From Chimaeribacter arupi (lineage in GTDB: Bacteria > Pseudomonadota > Gammaproteobacteria > Enterobacterales > Enterobacteriaceae), in contig NZ_PJZI01000009.1 of assembly GCF_002858805.1 (NCBI RefSeq), positions 62,001-126,000 on the forward strand: a DNA stretch of 64,000 nucleotides. The letters run 5' to 3'. The position numbers were made by a program, and so were the translations under genes. Under the pieces are notes generated by a model. It had not been told where the DNA came from. It did no database searches and saw only the letters and a program-made list of their open reading frames with translations. Positions 8,237-15,717 of this stretch are shown in pieces. Each line of letters opens with the position of its first letter. The first letter of the stretch is position 1.

Positions 8237-8283
8237 TGCGTACACAGTTGGTACAGAACTTCATTTTCACTGCGTACAGAAAA
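8237..8283. promoter_or_regulatory. Probable left arm-type integrase sites of attP
   Basis: TGCGTACA (8237-8244), GGTACAGAA (8250-8258) and TGCGTACAGAAAA (8271-8283) share a GTACA core. The same core is clustered at the right phage end (52359-52398). Clusters on both sides of the core and just before int fit arm sites. The 8142-8288 gap also holds whatever drives int. Confidence 0.55.
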
Positions 8284-8288
8284 TAATT

Positions 8289-9470
8289 ATGGCTTTGAGC
8301 GACACTAAACTCCGTTCATTACATGGTAAACCATATTCTGGTTCTCCAGAAGTTTCAGATGTAGATGGCCTCAGCGCTCGCATCTCTCCGAAAGGGGTGA
8401 TCACCTTTCAATATCGTTATCGCTGGAAAGGTAAGGCCCAGCGCCTTGGCTTGGGACGATATCCAGCACTGAGCCTGAAAGATGCCCGAGCACTTACCGG
8501 AGAGCTGCGCCTTCTTTATGACGGCGGCACAGACCCCCGTACTTACTTTGAAGAAACCTCAGGCGGTGACTCCATGACTGTCGGCGACTGCCTGCGCTAC
8601 TGGAAAGAGCATTACGTCGATGTAGCCCTGCGCCCAAAAACGCAGGCTTTGTACACATCGACCGTGCTTAAGCACTTAGAAGGCGCATTCTCGGGCAGGC
8701 CCATTGCCGATATAACTGTAAAGCAGTGGGTAGATTTCTTCTCAAAAGAGGAAAAAGAGAACCCCCGGCGCGCTCGGCAGTTGCTGTCCCAAGCCAGGAC
8801 GGCCATTAATTGGTGCATAAGGCGTCAGGTGATTGATAGCTCCTCAATTATGCGCATCAGCCCGAAGGATGTTGGCGTGCGTTCAGAAACTGGGAGTAGA
8901 GTGCTGACATACAGTGAGCTGGCTCGTATCTGGGTGGCGATTGAAAGAAGCAGAGCAGCTACATCTAATAAACTGCTTCACCAGATGCTGATGCTATGGG
9001 GGGCTAGGGTATCAGAGCTTCGACTTGCAGAAAGAAAAGAGTTTGATCTGAGCGAATGGGTCTGGACGGTTCCGAAAGAGCACAGCAAGATGCATAACGT
9101 CATCAGGCGGCCCATCTTTGAACAGATGAAGCCGCTACTGGAACGGGCAATGGAAACCTATGACCAAATATTGTTCCCAGGAAATGATGTAGGCCAGCCA
9201 ATAACCATTGCCGCCGCGAACCGCTACATTTTGCGTATTCGCGAGGGAATGGATATTGGTTACTGGCGCGCTCATGACTTTAGGCGAACTATTGTCACGC
9301 GTCTTTCGGAGGAAGGGGTAGCACCTCACGTTACCGAAAGGATGCTTGGGCATGAGTTGGGCGGGGTAATGGCGGTATATAACAAGCATGACTGGATAGA
9401 GGATCAGAGAAAGGCATATGAGATACATGCCGATAAGCTGTTCTGGCACATCAGGAAGCTTTCTGATTAA
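8289..9470 (+). CDS. int: Tyrosine-type integrase, P4 family
   Basis: 393 residues from the ATG at 8289, which opens with MALSDTKLRSLHGKPYS, the usual start of P4-type integrases with the N-terminal DUF4102 arm-binding domain. The frame is open back to 8154, but that 45-residue extension crosses the attP arm sites and has no family resemblance. Catalytic signatures: the first Arg in WGARVSEL, HDFRRTIVTRL, LGHELGGV and the Tyr in AVYNKHD. It catalyses integration into and excision from sbcB. Confidence 0.95.
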   Translation: MALSDTKLRSLHGKPYSGSPEVSDVDGLSARISPKGVITFQYRYRWKGKAQRLGLGRYPALSLKDARALTGELRLLYDGGTDPRTYFEETSGGDSMTVGDCLRYWKEHYVDVALRPKTQALYTSTVLKHLEGAFSGRPIADITVKQWVDFFSKEEKENPRRARQLLSQARTAINWCIRRQVIDSSSIMRISPKDVGVRSETGSRVLTYSELARIWVAIERSRAATSNKLLHQMLMLWGARVSELRLAERKEFDLSEWVWTVPKEHSKMHNVIRRPIFEQMKPLLERAMETYDQILFPGNDVGQPITIAAANRYILRIREGMDIGYWRAHDFRRTIVTRLSEEGVAPHVTERMLGHELGGVMAVYNKHDWIEDQRKAYEIHADKLFWHIRKLSD

Positions 9471-9642
9471 CACCTCCGTTTAGTATCCATTCTTCAACCG
9501 CGCTCTTGAGAAATGCTTTTGGGCGCGTTCTGACGGGCTTGGGAAAATTATGCGACTCACAATACTTCCACATGGTTGTGCGTGAGGTAATCTGCAATTT
9601 TTCCATGACTTCTTTTTCTTGGATCAGGGTAATGTCAGACAT
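9451..9642 (-). CDS. AlpA/excisionase-type DNA-binding protein
   Basis: 63 residues, overlapping the 3' end of int by 20 bases on the opposite strand. A MerR/AlpA-like winged helix-turn-helix is visible: KEVMEKLQITSRTTMWKYCE followed by FPKPVRTRPKAFLKSAVEEWI. Proteins of this type act as excisionases or activators of phage integrase genes. AAAGGAG lies just upstream of its ATG. It is the last gene of the long leftward operon. Confidence 0.75.
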   Translation of the reverse strand: MSDITLIQEKEVMEKLQITSRTTMWKYCESHNFPKPVRTRPKAFLKSAVEEWILNGGVNQKAS

Positions 9643-9644
9643 AG

Positions 9645-9749
9645 CTACTCCTTTGGTGGCTTACTGATGAAGCTGTCGATGATGAAAAGGGTGACGATGG
9701 CGAGCCAGGTGATTAGCTCGCCCGGGGAGATGTCGGGGATGGTGGTCAC
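9645..9749 (-). CDS. 34-residue single-span membrane protein
   Basis: A GTG start at 9749 overlaps the TGA of the upstream gene (GTGA). The frame encodes 34 residues with one hydrophobic stretch, LITWLAIVTLFIIDSFI, and a charged C-terminus KPPKE. The stop overlaps the ribosome site of the AlpA-like gene. The tight coupling supports a real gene; the function is unknown. Confidence 0.55.
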   Translation of the reverse strand: MTTIPDISPGELITWLAIVTLFIIDSFISKPPKE

Positions 9750-10042
9750 AGGTCTTTTACTTCTTTCTCACCATTTACCCAGCCATCCTCATAATCCGTT
9801 TCACCTTCGCTAATCAGGCGGGCGTGCTCGACTACATCGCTCCAGTTCATGTTATTGGCAGCCCAATCCTCAACCTCAAATGGGTCATGCTCAAAAAGTG
9901 GCATAGTGTCTTCAGCAAGGCTTTTCTCAACGTCACCACCACACTCACCTGCGTAATAAGTTGCGCGGTGCGTTGCAATAATACTGACGGGTACAGCCCA
10001 TACGCTTTCATCTGGCATAGTTACAAACAGGTGTTTGGACAT
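9746..10042 (-). CDS. Phage protein of unknown function, acidic
   Basis: 98 residues, begins MSKHLFVTMPDESVWAVPV, strongly acidic in the second half (FEHDPFEVEDWAANN). I do not recognise a family with certainty. Part of the leftward early operon; its stop overlaps the start of the 34-residue membrane gene. Confidence 0.7.
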   Translation of the reverse strand: MSKHLFVTMPDESVWAVPVSIIATHRATYYAGECGGDVEKSLAEDTMPLFEHDPFEVEDWAANNMNWSDVVEHARLISEGETDYEDGWVNGEKEVKDL

Positions 10043-10085
10043 AGTGATTCCTCACGCATAGCGCGATAGTAAAAGGTTAGGGGCG

Positions 10086-10154
10086 TTAGCCCATCAGGAC
10101 GTAATAGATAGCCAGGGCGGCGATAGTGATAAGCAGGTGAAGTGGTGTAAGCAT
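10086..10154 (-). CDS. 22-residue hydrophobic peptide
   Basis: MLTPLHLLITIAALAIYYVL with MG at the end; the ATG lies 2 bases after the stop of the small lipoprotein-like gene. There is no ribosome site of its own beyond GGAGG 14 bases upstream, so translation would be coupled. It may be a tiny membrane peptide or a chance frame. Confidence 0.35.
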   Translation of the reverse strand: MLTPLHLLITIAALAIYYVLMG

Positions 10155-10156
10155 TC

Positions 10157-10324
10157 TTAGCGGCGCACCTCCGCACATTCCAAAATAACCCGCGGGCGAA
10201 CCATCCTGATGCGCTCAGCCATCTGCTGGCATTCGGTCAGGGTGGGGAAGATGGTTTCTGATACGGGGACGGTGCGGCAATCAGTAGTGCATGAGGTGAG
10301 TAAGAGAACGAAGCCGGCGAGCAT
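10157..10324 (-). CDS. Small lipoprotein-like phage protein
   Basis: 55 residues. The ATG overlaps the TAA of the DUF551 gene (TAATG), with GGAGG eight bases upstream. A short hydrophobic N-terminus ends in LLLTSC, a plausible lipobox, so Cys12 could be lipidated; three further Cys follow. Its role is unknown. Confidence 0.55.
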   Translation of the reverse strand: MLAGFVLLLTSCTTDCRTVPVSETIFPTLTECQQMAERIRMVRPRVILECAEVRR

Positions 10325-10524
10325 TAGCTAACCTCCGGTGGCTCTGGTAGTGGCATCCAGTGGGTTACTTTGCCAAAGAATCCTTCTCCTCCCCAGCAAT
10401 CACCATTCCAGGAGCAATTCCACTGATAATGGCTTTTTCCCAAGCTGTTTTGCTCTTCGACGTAGCACCAATAGCGACCGCCTTCATTTGGTACTCGTTC
10501 GCTACATTTAATCCACTCGCTCAT
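10324..10524 (-). CDS. DUF551 phage protein
   Basis: 66 residues. Starts MSEWIKCSERVPNEGGRYWC and ends VTHWMPLPEPPEVS. The WI...RLP/P start and HWMPLPEPP end are the DUF551 signature, common in lambdoid leftward operons. Function unknown. It overlaps both neighbours by a few bases. Confidence 0.85.
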   Translation of the reverse strand: MSEWIKCSERVPNEGGRYWCYVEEQNSLGKSHYQWNCSWNGDCWGGEGFFGKVTHWMPLPEPPEVS

Positions 10525-10766
10525 GCAACCTCCAACACCTTAGTTAACGTTCTGACACCAGTAATCACCGTCGCTGCCATAGTCTTGCGCCGGGTGACGA
10601 CCTCTATCTGATAGAACCTGCCGCGATATGCGACTGAGTAAATCCGGGGATGAAACTTGTTGCCCTCGCCATACTTGGCTTTATGCGTTTCCAATGCCTT
10701 CATGGCTGCGACGATGTGAACAGGCTCTTTATCTCCCTTAATGACTTCCTTCACGTGCCACCTCAA
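10521..10766 (-). CDS. Phage protein of unknown function
   Basis: 81 residues, basic, no recognised domain. It begins 29 bases before the preceding gene ends and itself overlaps the DUF551 gene by 4 bases, in keeping with the coupled operon. Confidence 0.65.
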   Translation of the reverse strand: MRWHVKEVIKGDKEPVHIVAAMKALETHKAKYGEGNKFHPRIYSVAYRGRFYQIEVVTRRKTMAATVITGVRTLTKVLEVA

Positions 10767-11016
10767 AAGCCTTTACGCACTCCAGGGCGGTGAGTTCGAT
10801 GTGCTTTTGCATGGCTTGCAATGACTGCACATCCTCTTTCTTCACATCATGAACAATGAGTGCATTGATCAGCTGCTCCAGCTTGTTGTAATAGCCAAGT
10901 CGTGACAGCACTTCACTACCAGCACTCTTCCCGCTTTTGGCGACTTTCTTCTCACACAGGACAAAGTCATGAGATGACACTTCAATAACGTATTTATCGC
11001 CGATGTTAATCTTCAT
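10738..11016 (-). CDS. DUF5405-like phage protein
   Basis: 92 residues starting MKINIGDKYVIEVSSHDFVL. The opening matches small prophage proteins grouped as DUF5405, from memory. The remainder is helical (YYNKLEQLINALIVHDVKKE). Function unknown. Confidence 0.65.
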   Translation of the reverse strand: MKINIGDKYVIEVSSHDFVLCEKKVAKSGKSAGSEVLSRLGYYNKLEQLINALIVHDVKKEDVQSLQAMQKHIELTALECVKAFEVAREGSH

Positions 11017-11034
11017 AGTGGTTTCCTTCAGGCG

Positions 11035-11057
11035 TAAAAAAACCGCTCAAGGCGGCT
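11035..11057 (-). terminator. Leftward hairpin with T tract
   Basis: On the minus strand AAGCCGC, loop CTTGA, GCGGTTTTTTT. One of two successive terminator-like hairpins after the 11104-11346 gene. N-modified polymerase would be expected to read through both. Confidence 0.6.
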
Positions 11058-11070
11058 TGTGATGGGTGAT

Positions 11071-11091
11071 AAAAACCCCGCAGAGGCGGGG
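11071..11091 (-). terminator. Leftward terminator in the early operon
   Basis: On the minus strand CCCCGC, loop CTCT, GCGGGG, then TTTTT. It lies directly after the 11104-11346 gene and would stop leftward transcription unless antiterminated. Confidence 0.8.
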
Positions 11092-11103
11092 TCATTTATG
11101 GTC

Positions 11104-11346
11104 TTATTTAGTTGAAGTAGGCTTAGGATTGAATTGCTTTACTGCATGATCAAGCTCCGACTGATGTGGAGGGGTAAACTCAGATGCAGCGTTGTAAAAT
11201 TCATCACCTGACTTCATTCGGTAAACGGTAAGACTCCGCCAAATCCTTGGATTCTCACTTTCTAAGATAGATACTTTTGGTAGACCTGATACGTACTGTA
11301 ATGGCTCCCCAGAATACCCGGTTGCAAAGATTAAATAATCATCCAT
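11104..11346 (-). CDS. Phage protein of unknown function
   Basis: 80 residues, begins [20 protein letters not shown]. No recognised domain. Its start overlaps the stop of the next upstream gene by one base (11346), so it is translated as part of the operon. Confidence 0.65.
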   Translation of the reverse strand: MDDYLIFATGYSGEPLQYVSGLPKVSILESENPRIWRSLTVYRMKSGDEFYNAASEFTPPHQSELDHAVKQFNPKPTSTK

Positions 11347-11588
11347 TACTTTCCCTCCTCCCTAAAGTAGACCGGATCAATCCCACGCGGGAACTGCTGA
11401 CTTACCTCCCTGTAGTGCTGCAGCCTCTCCCTGAAATAATCCCTGTATTCCTCCGGCTGCTCCGCTTCCACATGCTGCGGGATAACCGGCTGATTCATCC
11501 TTTCCTTGTATGCGACTGATGACGCCGCAAGGTCAACGTTCACCTTGTCACGTTCTTCTCTGCTGCGTTCTGCGATATTGAAAGACAT
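11346..11588 (-). CDS. Phage protein of unknown function
   Basis: 80 residues from the ATG at 11588 ([20 protein letters not shown]). AGGAGG lies seven bases before this ATG; the ATG at 11594 is only one base from the same site and is not favoured. The protein is highly charged and probably helical. Not recognised. Confidence 0.65.
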   Translation of the reverse strand: MSFNIAERSREERDKVNVDLAASSVAYKERMNQPVIPQHVEAEQPEEYRDYFRERLQHYREVSQQFPRGIDPVYFREEGK

Positions 11589-11632
11589 AGGCATACCTCC
11601 TGAATGGAGTATACGCCGGAAAGAGAAGGGTG

Positions 11633-12157
11633 CTATACCTGGCTGTTCAGGCGGAGCACTTCGGCGCGGCAGGAGTTCCAGCCATAATTTTCAATGTTAT
11701 CGCAGAGCGCGTTGTCATTGCTCACGGCCTTTTCATCTGGCACCTGCACCACCGGCGCTGGCGGGGCGGTGTAGAGAATGCGCGTTTTGACGCCATAGCG
11801 TTTGCACTCTTCATAATGCGACTTTGTGACAGAAGACATGAAGCCGTTCATCTCCGCCTCATACACGGCCGGTTCGGGTCGCTTATTCAGCTCATCCGCC
11901 AGCGCATCACGCTCTGCCTTAAGCTCAGCATTCTGCCGCAACAGGCTAAGCATGACGCTCGGTGTGCTCACCTCAAGATAGGCTTCCATTGCCTTGGATA
12001 GCGCTTCCTGCTGCTTCCCTGCGCACTCTATGCTTGCGCTAACCAGTGCTTCCTGAAGCCGTTTAGCCACCGCTTCAAACTGACTAAATTCCTCCGGCAC
12101 AACCGCTTTCCCTACGATGTGGCAATCCCCAATCGGGGCGGGCTGTTTGTCTGTCAT
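11633..12157 (-). CDS. Ead/Ea22-like phage protein
   Basis: 174 residues. The middle is a coiled coil ([20 protein letters not shown]) and the C-terminal part has [15 protein letters not shown] and [13 protein letters not shown], recurring features of Ead/Ea22-type lambdoid early proteins. Function unknown. It is a member of the leftward operon. Confidence 0.75.
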   Translation of the reverse strand: MTDKQPAPIGDCHIVGKAVVPEEFSQFEAVAKRLQEALVSASIECAGKQQEALSKAMEAYLEVSTPSVMLSLLRQNAELKAERDALADELNKRPEPAVYEAEMNGFMSSVTKSHYEECKRYGVKTRILYTAPPAPVVQVPDEKAVSNDNALCDNIENYGWNSCRAEVLRLNSQV

Positions 12158-12174
12158 GATGAGTCCTTACGTGA

Positions 12175-12516
12175 TTAACCCTGACGGACAGCGCCGCCAA
12201 AGCCCCTGATTGGGTTAGTGTAGTCGAGGTAAATATCAGTGTTAGCAGGCTGCTCTCTGGTGAACATCTGCCTGTCTTTAGCGAGAATATGCTCAGGGCA
12301 TAGTGGGTAGAACGCCGCTTCCTTGTTGAGCGCGTTGAGCCTCATCCTGTTGAGGCGCTCATGCTGCAATCCCTGTCTGGCGCACTCCACTGCCTTGAGC
12401 GCACCAGCAACGATGAGAGCATCCCTTTCTTTGATTCGGCGGAGCTTGTCCAGGTATTTTGGACGCAGCTCAACCGGCAGGTTGTCGTAGACATCCTGCT
12501 CGTGGCTGGTGAGCAT
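12175..12516 (-). CDS. Phage protein of unknown function
   Basis: 113 residues, begins MLTSHEQDVYDNLPVELRPK; basic and probably helical through residue 70. No recognised domain. Lies 20 bp downstream of ssb in the recombination/early operon. Confidence 0.65.
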   Translation of the reverse strand: MLTSHEQDVYDNLPVELRPKYLDKLRRIKERDALIVAGALKAVECARQGLQHERLNRMRLNALNKEAAFYPLCPEHILAKDRQMFTREQPANTDIYLDYTNPIRGFGGAVRQG

Positions 12517-12535
12517 GTGGGGTTACCTGTGAAGG

Positions 12536-12997
12536 TTAGAAGGGGGTATCGTCGTCAAAATCCATTGGCGGCTCTTCCTGCTGAGCCGGGCGTTGCGCTT
12601 GCTGCTGGCGCTGAGGTGCCGGCCGTTGCTGCTGGCCATCATCACCCTGGCGACCGCCAAGCATTTGCATTACTCCGCCAACGTTGACGTGAATCTCTGT
12701 TGTGTACTTCTCGACACCTGCTTGGTCTGTCCACTTTCGCGTGGCCAGCTTGCCTTCGATGTATACCTGCGAACCCTTACGCAGATATTCACCGGCCACT
12801 TCTGCCAGCTTCCCGAACAGCACCACCCGGTGCCATTCGGTTTTTTCTTTCTGCTCACCGGTTGCTTTGTCACGCCATGATTCTGACGTGGCCAGCGTAA
12901 TGTTGGCCACAGCACCGCCACTGGGCATGTAACGCACCTCGGGGTCTTGCCCCAGATTACCAACGAGAATTACCTTGTTAATGCCTTTGCTTGCCAT
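12536..12997 (-). CDS. ssb: Single-stranded DNA-binding protein
   Basis: 153 residues. OB fold at about residues 1-110 ([20 protein letters not shown], then [20 protein letters not shown]), a Gln/Pro-rich linker and the acidic tip MDFDDDTPF that docks SSB partners. It starts directly after erf stops, so the two form a recombination module that coats and anneals single-stranded phage DNA. Confidence 0.95.
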   Translation of the reverse strand: MASKGINKVILVGNLGQDPEVRYMPSGGAVANITLATSESWRDKATGEQKEKTEWHRVVLFGKLAEVAGEYLRKGSQVYIEGKLATRKWTDQAGVEKYTTEIHVNVGGVMQMLGGRQGDDGQQQRPAPQRQQQAQRPAQQEEPPMDFDDDTPF

Positions 12998-13621
12998 TTA
13001 TGCCGCCTGCTTTAGTTCTGAACCGCGTGTCTTAAAGACTTCCACGCACTTCTGTTGATGTTCGGGATGCTTGGCCAGGGAGTTCCATGCCGGTTTGTAT
13101 ATCGCCTTCAACTCTTCAACCGTGTTACTTGCCCCAGCTTGAGCCGTGAATTCAGCCAGGATTTCATCAGGTGTTCTGCTGGCCACCTCATGAACCTCTG
13201 AGTCAGGATCAACAGCAGTCTCTTCTGTGGGAATGCAGAACGCCTGAAACGCAGCGTACTTGTAGGCGATAGACATAGCCTTATTCGTGGCCTTGTCGCC
13301 GCTATCCATAGCCTCGCCGTAGGTGGTGACTGTATGGGTGCTGCTGTCTTCTGTAGACACGAAATCGAACTCTGCCCTGACCACGACATAGAACAACACG
13401 CCACCTTTCTGTGTGGCTCGCTCGGTCACTGTGCGCTCTGTGATGCGCGGCAGAATGACCAGGTTGTGCTTGGCCAGCATGGGTGCCAGTGCGTTATACA
13501 CCTGGTCGATGCCACGGAAGTTGAAGCCCTGCTGCTGGTTGCGGCGGTCTTTGCTGATACCAACCGCCGCCATGTCCTTGGCCACCGCGCTGATGGCCTG
13601 ATAAACCTTCTTCACTGTCAT
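12998..13621 (-). CDS. erf: Erf-family single-strand annealing recombinase
   Basis: 207 residues, near the length of P22 Erf (204). The ERF core is clear: MTVKKVYQAISAVAKDM, NFRGIDQVYNALAPMLAKHN and the GEAMDSGDKATNKAMSIAYK block. It anneals complementary strands during phage recombination and circularisation, presumably with the adjacent phage SSB. Its ATG overlaps the stop of the upstream small gene (ATGA). Confidence 0.92.
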   Translation of the reverse strand: MTVKKVYQAISAVAKDMAAVGISKDRRNQQQGFNFRGIDQVYNALAPMLAKHNLVILPRITERTVTERATQKGGVLFYVVVRAEFDFVSTEDSSTHTVTTYGEAMDSGDKATNKAMSIAYKYAAFQAFCIPTEETAVDPDSEVHEVASRTPDEILAEFTAQAGASNTVEELKAIYKPAWNSLAKHPEHQQKCVEVFKTRGSELKQAA

Positions 13622-13767
13622 TGATAGTTCCCCGCAAACTCATCCCAGCTAATCTCTGGGTTCTGCCGTTCCGCAGCCAGGTTAACCGGCTCGCCAATAT
13701 CAACCGGCTCATCAGCCAGCACGTCTTTCACCAACGCGATGAAAGCGTCATCACTCCATTCATTCAT
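13618..13767 (-). CDS. Small acidic phage protein before erf
   Basis: 49 residues from the ATG at 13767 (MNEWSDDAFIALVKDVLADE). A longer reading from 13818 gives no ribosome site. Acidic, one predicted helix. It overlaps erf by 4 bases (ATGA) and the upstream gene by 4 bases, typical of translational coupling. Function unknown. Confidence 0.65.
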   Translation of the reverse strand: MNEWSDDAFIALVKDVLADEPVDIGEPVNLAAERQNPEISWDEFAGNYQ

Positions 13768-13967
13768 GCTGCATACTCCTGTGGTGCGGTAACGCTGTAA
13801 CCCTGTCCTGTAAGCCACTCAACTACCGCTGCGATATCCAGGTTATTGAGGATTTCTTTTTCATCAGCGATGCCATATAGGGCTGCATCAATAGCTTCCA
13901 CTTTGTATTCACCAGGCCGGGCTGCCGGCCTAATGTGAAAGTCCCGGCATTCAAATTTCAGGTTCAT
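13764..13967 (-). CDS. Phage protein of unknown function
   Basis: 67 residues, begins MNLKFECRDFHIRPAARPGE. Not recognised. Start and stop overlap both neighbours (ATGA junctions at 13964-13967 and 13764-13767). Confidence 0.65.
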   Translation of the reverse strand: MNLKFECRDFHIRPAARPGEYKVEAIDAALYGIADEKEILNNLDIAAVVEWLTGQGYSVTAPQEYAA

Positions 13968-14095
13968 GGTAATAGCCCCTTGCTTTGGCAGAACTCGCGA
14001 GCCATCAGCTGATAGCCAGCGGCGTTGTTTGGATATTCACGACTACTCCCGCTTATCGTGATGATGAGAAGCTGACCGGCGATGGTGAACTTCAT
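13964..14095 (-). CDS. 43-residue phage protein
   Basis: MKFTIAGQLLIITISGSSRE, then YPNNAAGYQLMAREFCQSKG and LLP. The AAGYQLMAREFC block resembles small lambdoid leftward-operon proteins, but I cannot name the family. The start ATG overlaps the preceding TGA and the stop overlaps the next ATG, so the frame is well supported by context. Confidence 0.6.
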   Translation of the reverse strand: MKFTIAGQLLIITISGSSREYPNNAAGYQLMAREFCQSKGLLP

Positions 14096-14220
14096 GGATG
14101 CCTCACTGAACGAGTGAATGAACGCCAGCCAGAACGGAGGCGCTCGGTAATAATGTCGAGTAAAGAGTTATTGAAGCTATTGGCACCCATGATGGTGCCG
14201 CCTGCGATAGCTAAATCCAT
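14092..14220 (-). CDS. 42-residue phage protein
   Basis: Begins MDLAIAGGTIMGANSFNNSL and ends in a basic tail (RLRSGWRSFTRSVRHP). The ATG at 14220 has AAGGAA upstream; a GTG codon directly before it could also start. The stop overlaps the ATG of the next gene. Function unknown. Confidence 0.5.
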   Translation of the reverse strand: MDLAIAGGTIMGANSFNNSLLDIITERLRSGWRSFTRSVRHP

Positions 14221-14467
14221 CACGGGTGGTTCCTTAAGTTGATTGTTTACATAGCAGAGCAGTCTCAAATGAAGCTGTTTTGATATGCAGTAAAAGGTGT
14301 GCGAATTTAATTAATTCCTGGGGGACTGATTAAATATATTTAAGGCTTAATTTATGGCTATAAATACCAATAAAAACAGCGGGTTCAAAGTGTGATGCGC
14401 TGCTCTTTATTTATACCACCGAGAAGTGCTAGGGTGTTTTTTTCGCAATCTTGATAAGGGGCTACTG
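14221..14467. other. AT-rich intergenic stretch with no gene found
   Basis: 247 bp between a leftward small gene and the rightward 14468 gene. It is AT-rich (TTAATTAATTCC, TTAAATATATTTAAGG). GCTCTTTATT at about 14401-14410 resembles a boxA. I could not assign promoters with confidence. Confidence 0.4.
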
Positions 14468-14674
14468 ATGTCAGATTTAATTATCAATCCGAAAACTAAT
14501 CCTCAATTAGCAGCCCAGCAACTTGTCATTGAGCTAATTAGAGCAGGGCGGTTGCATGAATTCACGCAAGATGGCGATGCTTCTTATTTGATTAATTTGT
14601 TTGACCAAATAGAGAAACATTTCACTGAGAAATATGCGGTCTCAGAAGGTGCCAGCCTAAGCCGGATTAAGTAG
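14468..14674 (+). CDS. Phage protein of unknown function, opposite to the operon
   Basis: 68 residues from the ATG at 14468 (MSDLIINPKTNPQLAAQQLV), with AAGGGG upstream. Mostly helical and acidic. It points against the surrounding leftward operon, as genes expressed in the lysogen often do. It converges on the 14719-14895 gene across a long hairpin. Not recognised. Confidence 0.65.
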   Translation: MSDLIINPKTNPQLAAQQLVIELIRAGRLHEFTQDGDASYLINLFDQIEKHFTEKYAVSEGASLSRIK

Positions 14675-14676
14675 CC

Positions 14677-14723
14677 AGTGGCACCGTCGAGCTGACTCAG
14701 TGAATCAGCTCTGCGGTGTCACT
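14677..14723. terminator. 22-bp hairpin between convergent genes
   Basis: Left arm 14677-14698 (AGTGGCACCGTCGAGCTGAC then TC) and right arm 14702-14723 pair at 18 of 22 positions plus wobble pairs, around a three-base loop. It overlaps the stop of the leftward gene and follows the rightward gene by 3 bp. No T tract follows on either strand. It is likely a bidirectional transcript end or RNase III target. Confidence 0.5.
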
Positions 14724-14895
14724 CATTGGGTGCCAGCACGTACCTCCAGTGAGTTGCTTGAGTACATACGCGTTTGAATAGGTCGGCCGATATGAGGCGG
14801 AATTCTAAGTCTGGTTGCTTATTGGGCGTATAAGCTAAGACCCTATAAGGTGATTCAGGGTCGGGCATGGCATCGCTGCATTTAATCCACTTCAT
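14719..14895 (-). CDS. Small DUF551-like phage protein
   Basis: 58 residues. Starts MKWIKCSDAMPDPESPYRVL and ends ATHWRYVLAPNE; the WIKCSD...P start and HW...AP end echo DUF551. AGGAG lies eight bases before the ATG at 14895. It is the second DUF551-like gene of the prophage (the other is 10324-10524). Function unknown. Confidence 0.6.
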   Translation of the reverse strand: MKWIKCSDAMPDPESPYRVLAYTPNKQPDLEFRLISADLFKRVCTQATHWRYVLAPNE

Positions 14896-14914
14896 CTCAC
14901 TCTCCTGTTAGCGG

Positions 14915-15169
14915 TTACTGGCCCAATGCTTGGGAAATCGCTTCTCTTGCGTCCCTTTCAGCAGTCCGAAGTCCGACTGAACTGCCGTATTCCATGGCTT
15001 TCATTAAGTTTTGAAGAGCAAAAAGAAGTTTTGGAGACGCTGATATAAGCGCGGCATCACGGCAATCATTTACGGTTGCTACTTGCACGTTATCAACGCC
15101 GCTACCTGCATATATTTCATCTCCGAACTGCACATTCCACGGCCCCGGCGTTCCCTTAAACTCACTCAT
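14915..15169 (-). CDS. Phage protein of unknown function
   Basis: 84 residues, begins MSEFKGTPGPWNVQFGDEIY. The TPGPW start followed by a helical ALISASPKLLFALQNLMKAM segment is common in enterobacterial prophage early proteins of unknown role. It belongs to the leftward N-controlled operon. Confidence 0.7.
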   Translation of the reverse strand: MSEFKGTPGPWNVQFGDEIYAGSGVDNVQVATVNDCRDAALISASPKLLFALQNLMKAMEYGSSVGLRTAERDAREAISQALGQ

Positions 15170-15192
15170 CTCTTTCTCCTGTTAGCAGGCAT

Positions 15193-15215
15193 AAAAAAAC
15201 CGCCTCGTGGGCGGC
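15193..15215 (-). terminator. Leftward terminator after the 47-residue gene
   Basis: On the minus strand GCCGCC, loop CACGA, GGCGGT, then TTTTTTT, beginning at the stop of the 15215-15358 gene. A likely tL-type target of N antitermination. Confidence 0.8.
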
Positions 15216-15358
15216 TATATGTACACAGGCCAGAACACCTTTCGCGCTGGCACTTCCCCGAACCTCAGCTCCTTGCTGCACTTAGCCTTCCACTGGCGAC
15301 CGTATAACTTCTGGCAGAACGCCTGACGCTGTACGGAGTTGAATGATGTTGTTCTCAT
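15215..15358 (-). CDS. 47-residue basic phage protein
   Basis: Starts MRTTSFNSVQRQAFCQKLYG and contains RQWKAKCSKELRFGE. The ATG at 15358 follows GAGGT at good spacing. Strongly basic with two Cys; possibly nucleic-acid binding. Lies 11 bp behind the N-like gene. Family not recognised. Confidence 0.55.
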   Translation of the reverse strand: MRTTSFNSVQRQAFCQKLYGRQWKAKCSKELRFGEVPARKVFWPVYI

Positions 15359-15369
15359 GGTTACCTCAC

Positions 15370-15717
15370 TCAAATTAACGGGATGCTTTTGCCGCGCATC
15401 TTCTGACGGGCGTTAACCTGCTGCCCTAGGGGATTGCGCACCTTCATGTGTTCACGGCGCTGCTTCTCTTCGCGCTTCTGAGCGATTGGCTCGTGATGGC
15501 CGATAGCCTTCTGTAGCTGCCGGCCATACCCTTCAGCACTGGATACTGCTTTCACTACGCGCTCAAACGGCTTTCTCACCGCCTGAGTGGTAGCCTTTGG
15601 CTTCGACCCCAAGGTCGCGCATTTGATGCCTCCAGTGCTTTCACGCTCTGCTGCACGGCGTGCTCTGCGGCGATTCTTGGCATTGTCAGAGGCCAAGAGA
15701 GTGATAACTACAGTCAT
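15370..15717 (-). CDS. N: N-like transcription antitermination protein
   Basis: 115 residues from the ATG at 15717 (GGAGG six bases upstream); the frame is open to 15792 but the extra codons lack a start signal. Residues 12-26, NAKNRRRARRAAERE, form an arginine-rich motif very like the boxB-binding peptides of lambda, P22 and phi21 N. The rest is basic and low in hydrophobic residues, as in intrinsically disordered N proteins. It is the first gene after pL, with a boxA/boxB pair in its leader and another behind cro. It should load on RNA polymerase and allow read-through of early terminators. Confidence 0.85.
   Translation of the reverse strand: MTVVITLLASDNAKNRRRARRAAERESTGGIKCATLGSKPKATTQAVRKPFERVVKAVSSAEGYGRQLQKAIGHHEPIAQKREEKQRREHMKVRNPLGQQVNARQKMRGKSIPLI

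Noticed and set aside
8154-8288. A 45-residue N-terminal extension of the integrase
   Set aside because: It crosses the probable attP arm sites, has no ribosome site and does not match the family start, which is the ATG at 8289.
9619-9813. A 64-codon rightward frame at the left phage end
   Set aside because: The opposite strand has a tightly coupled set of small genes with ribosome sites; this frame has none.
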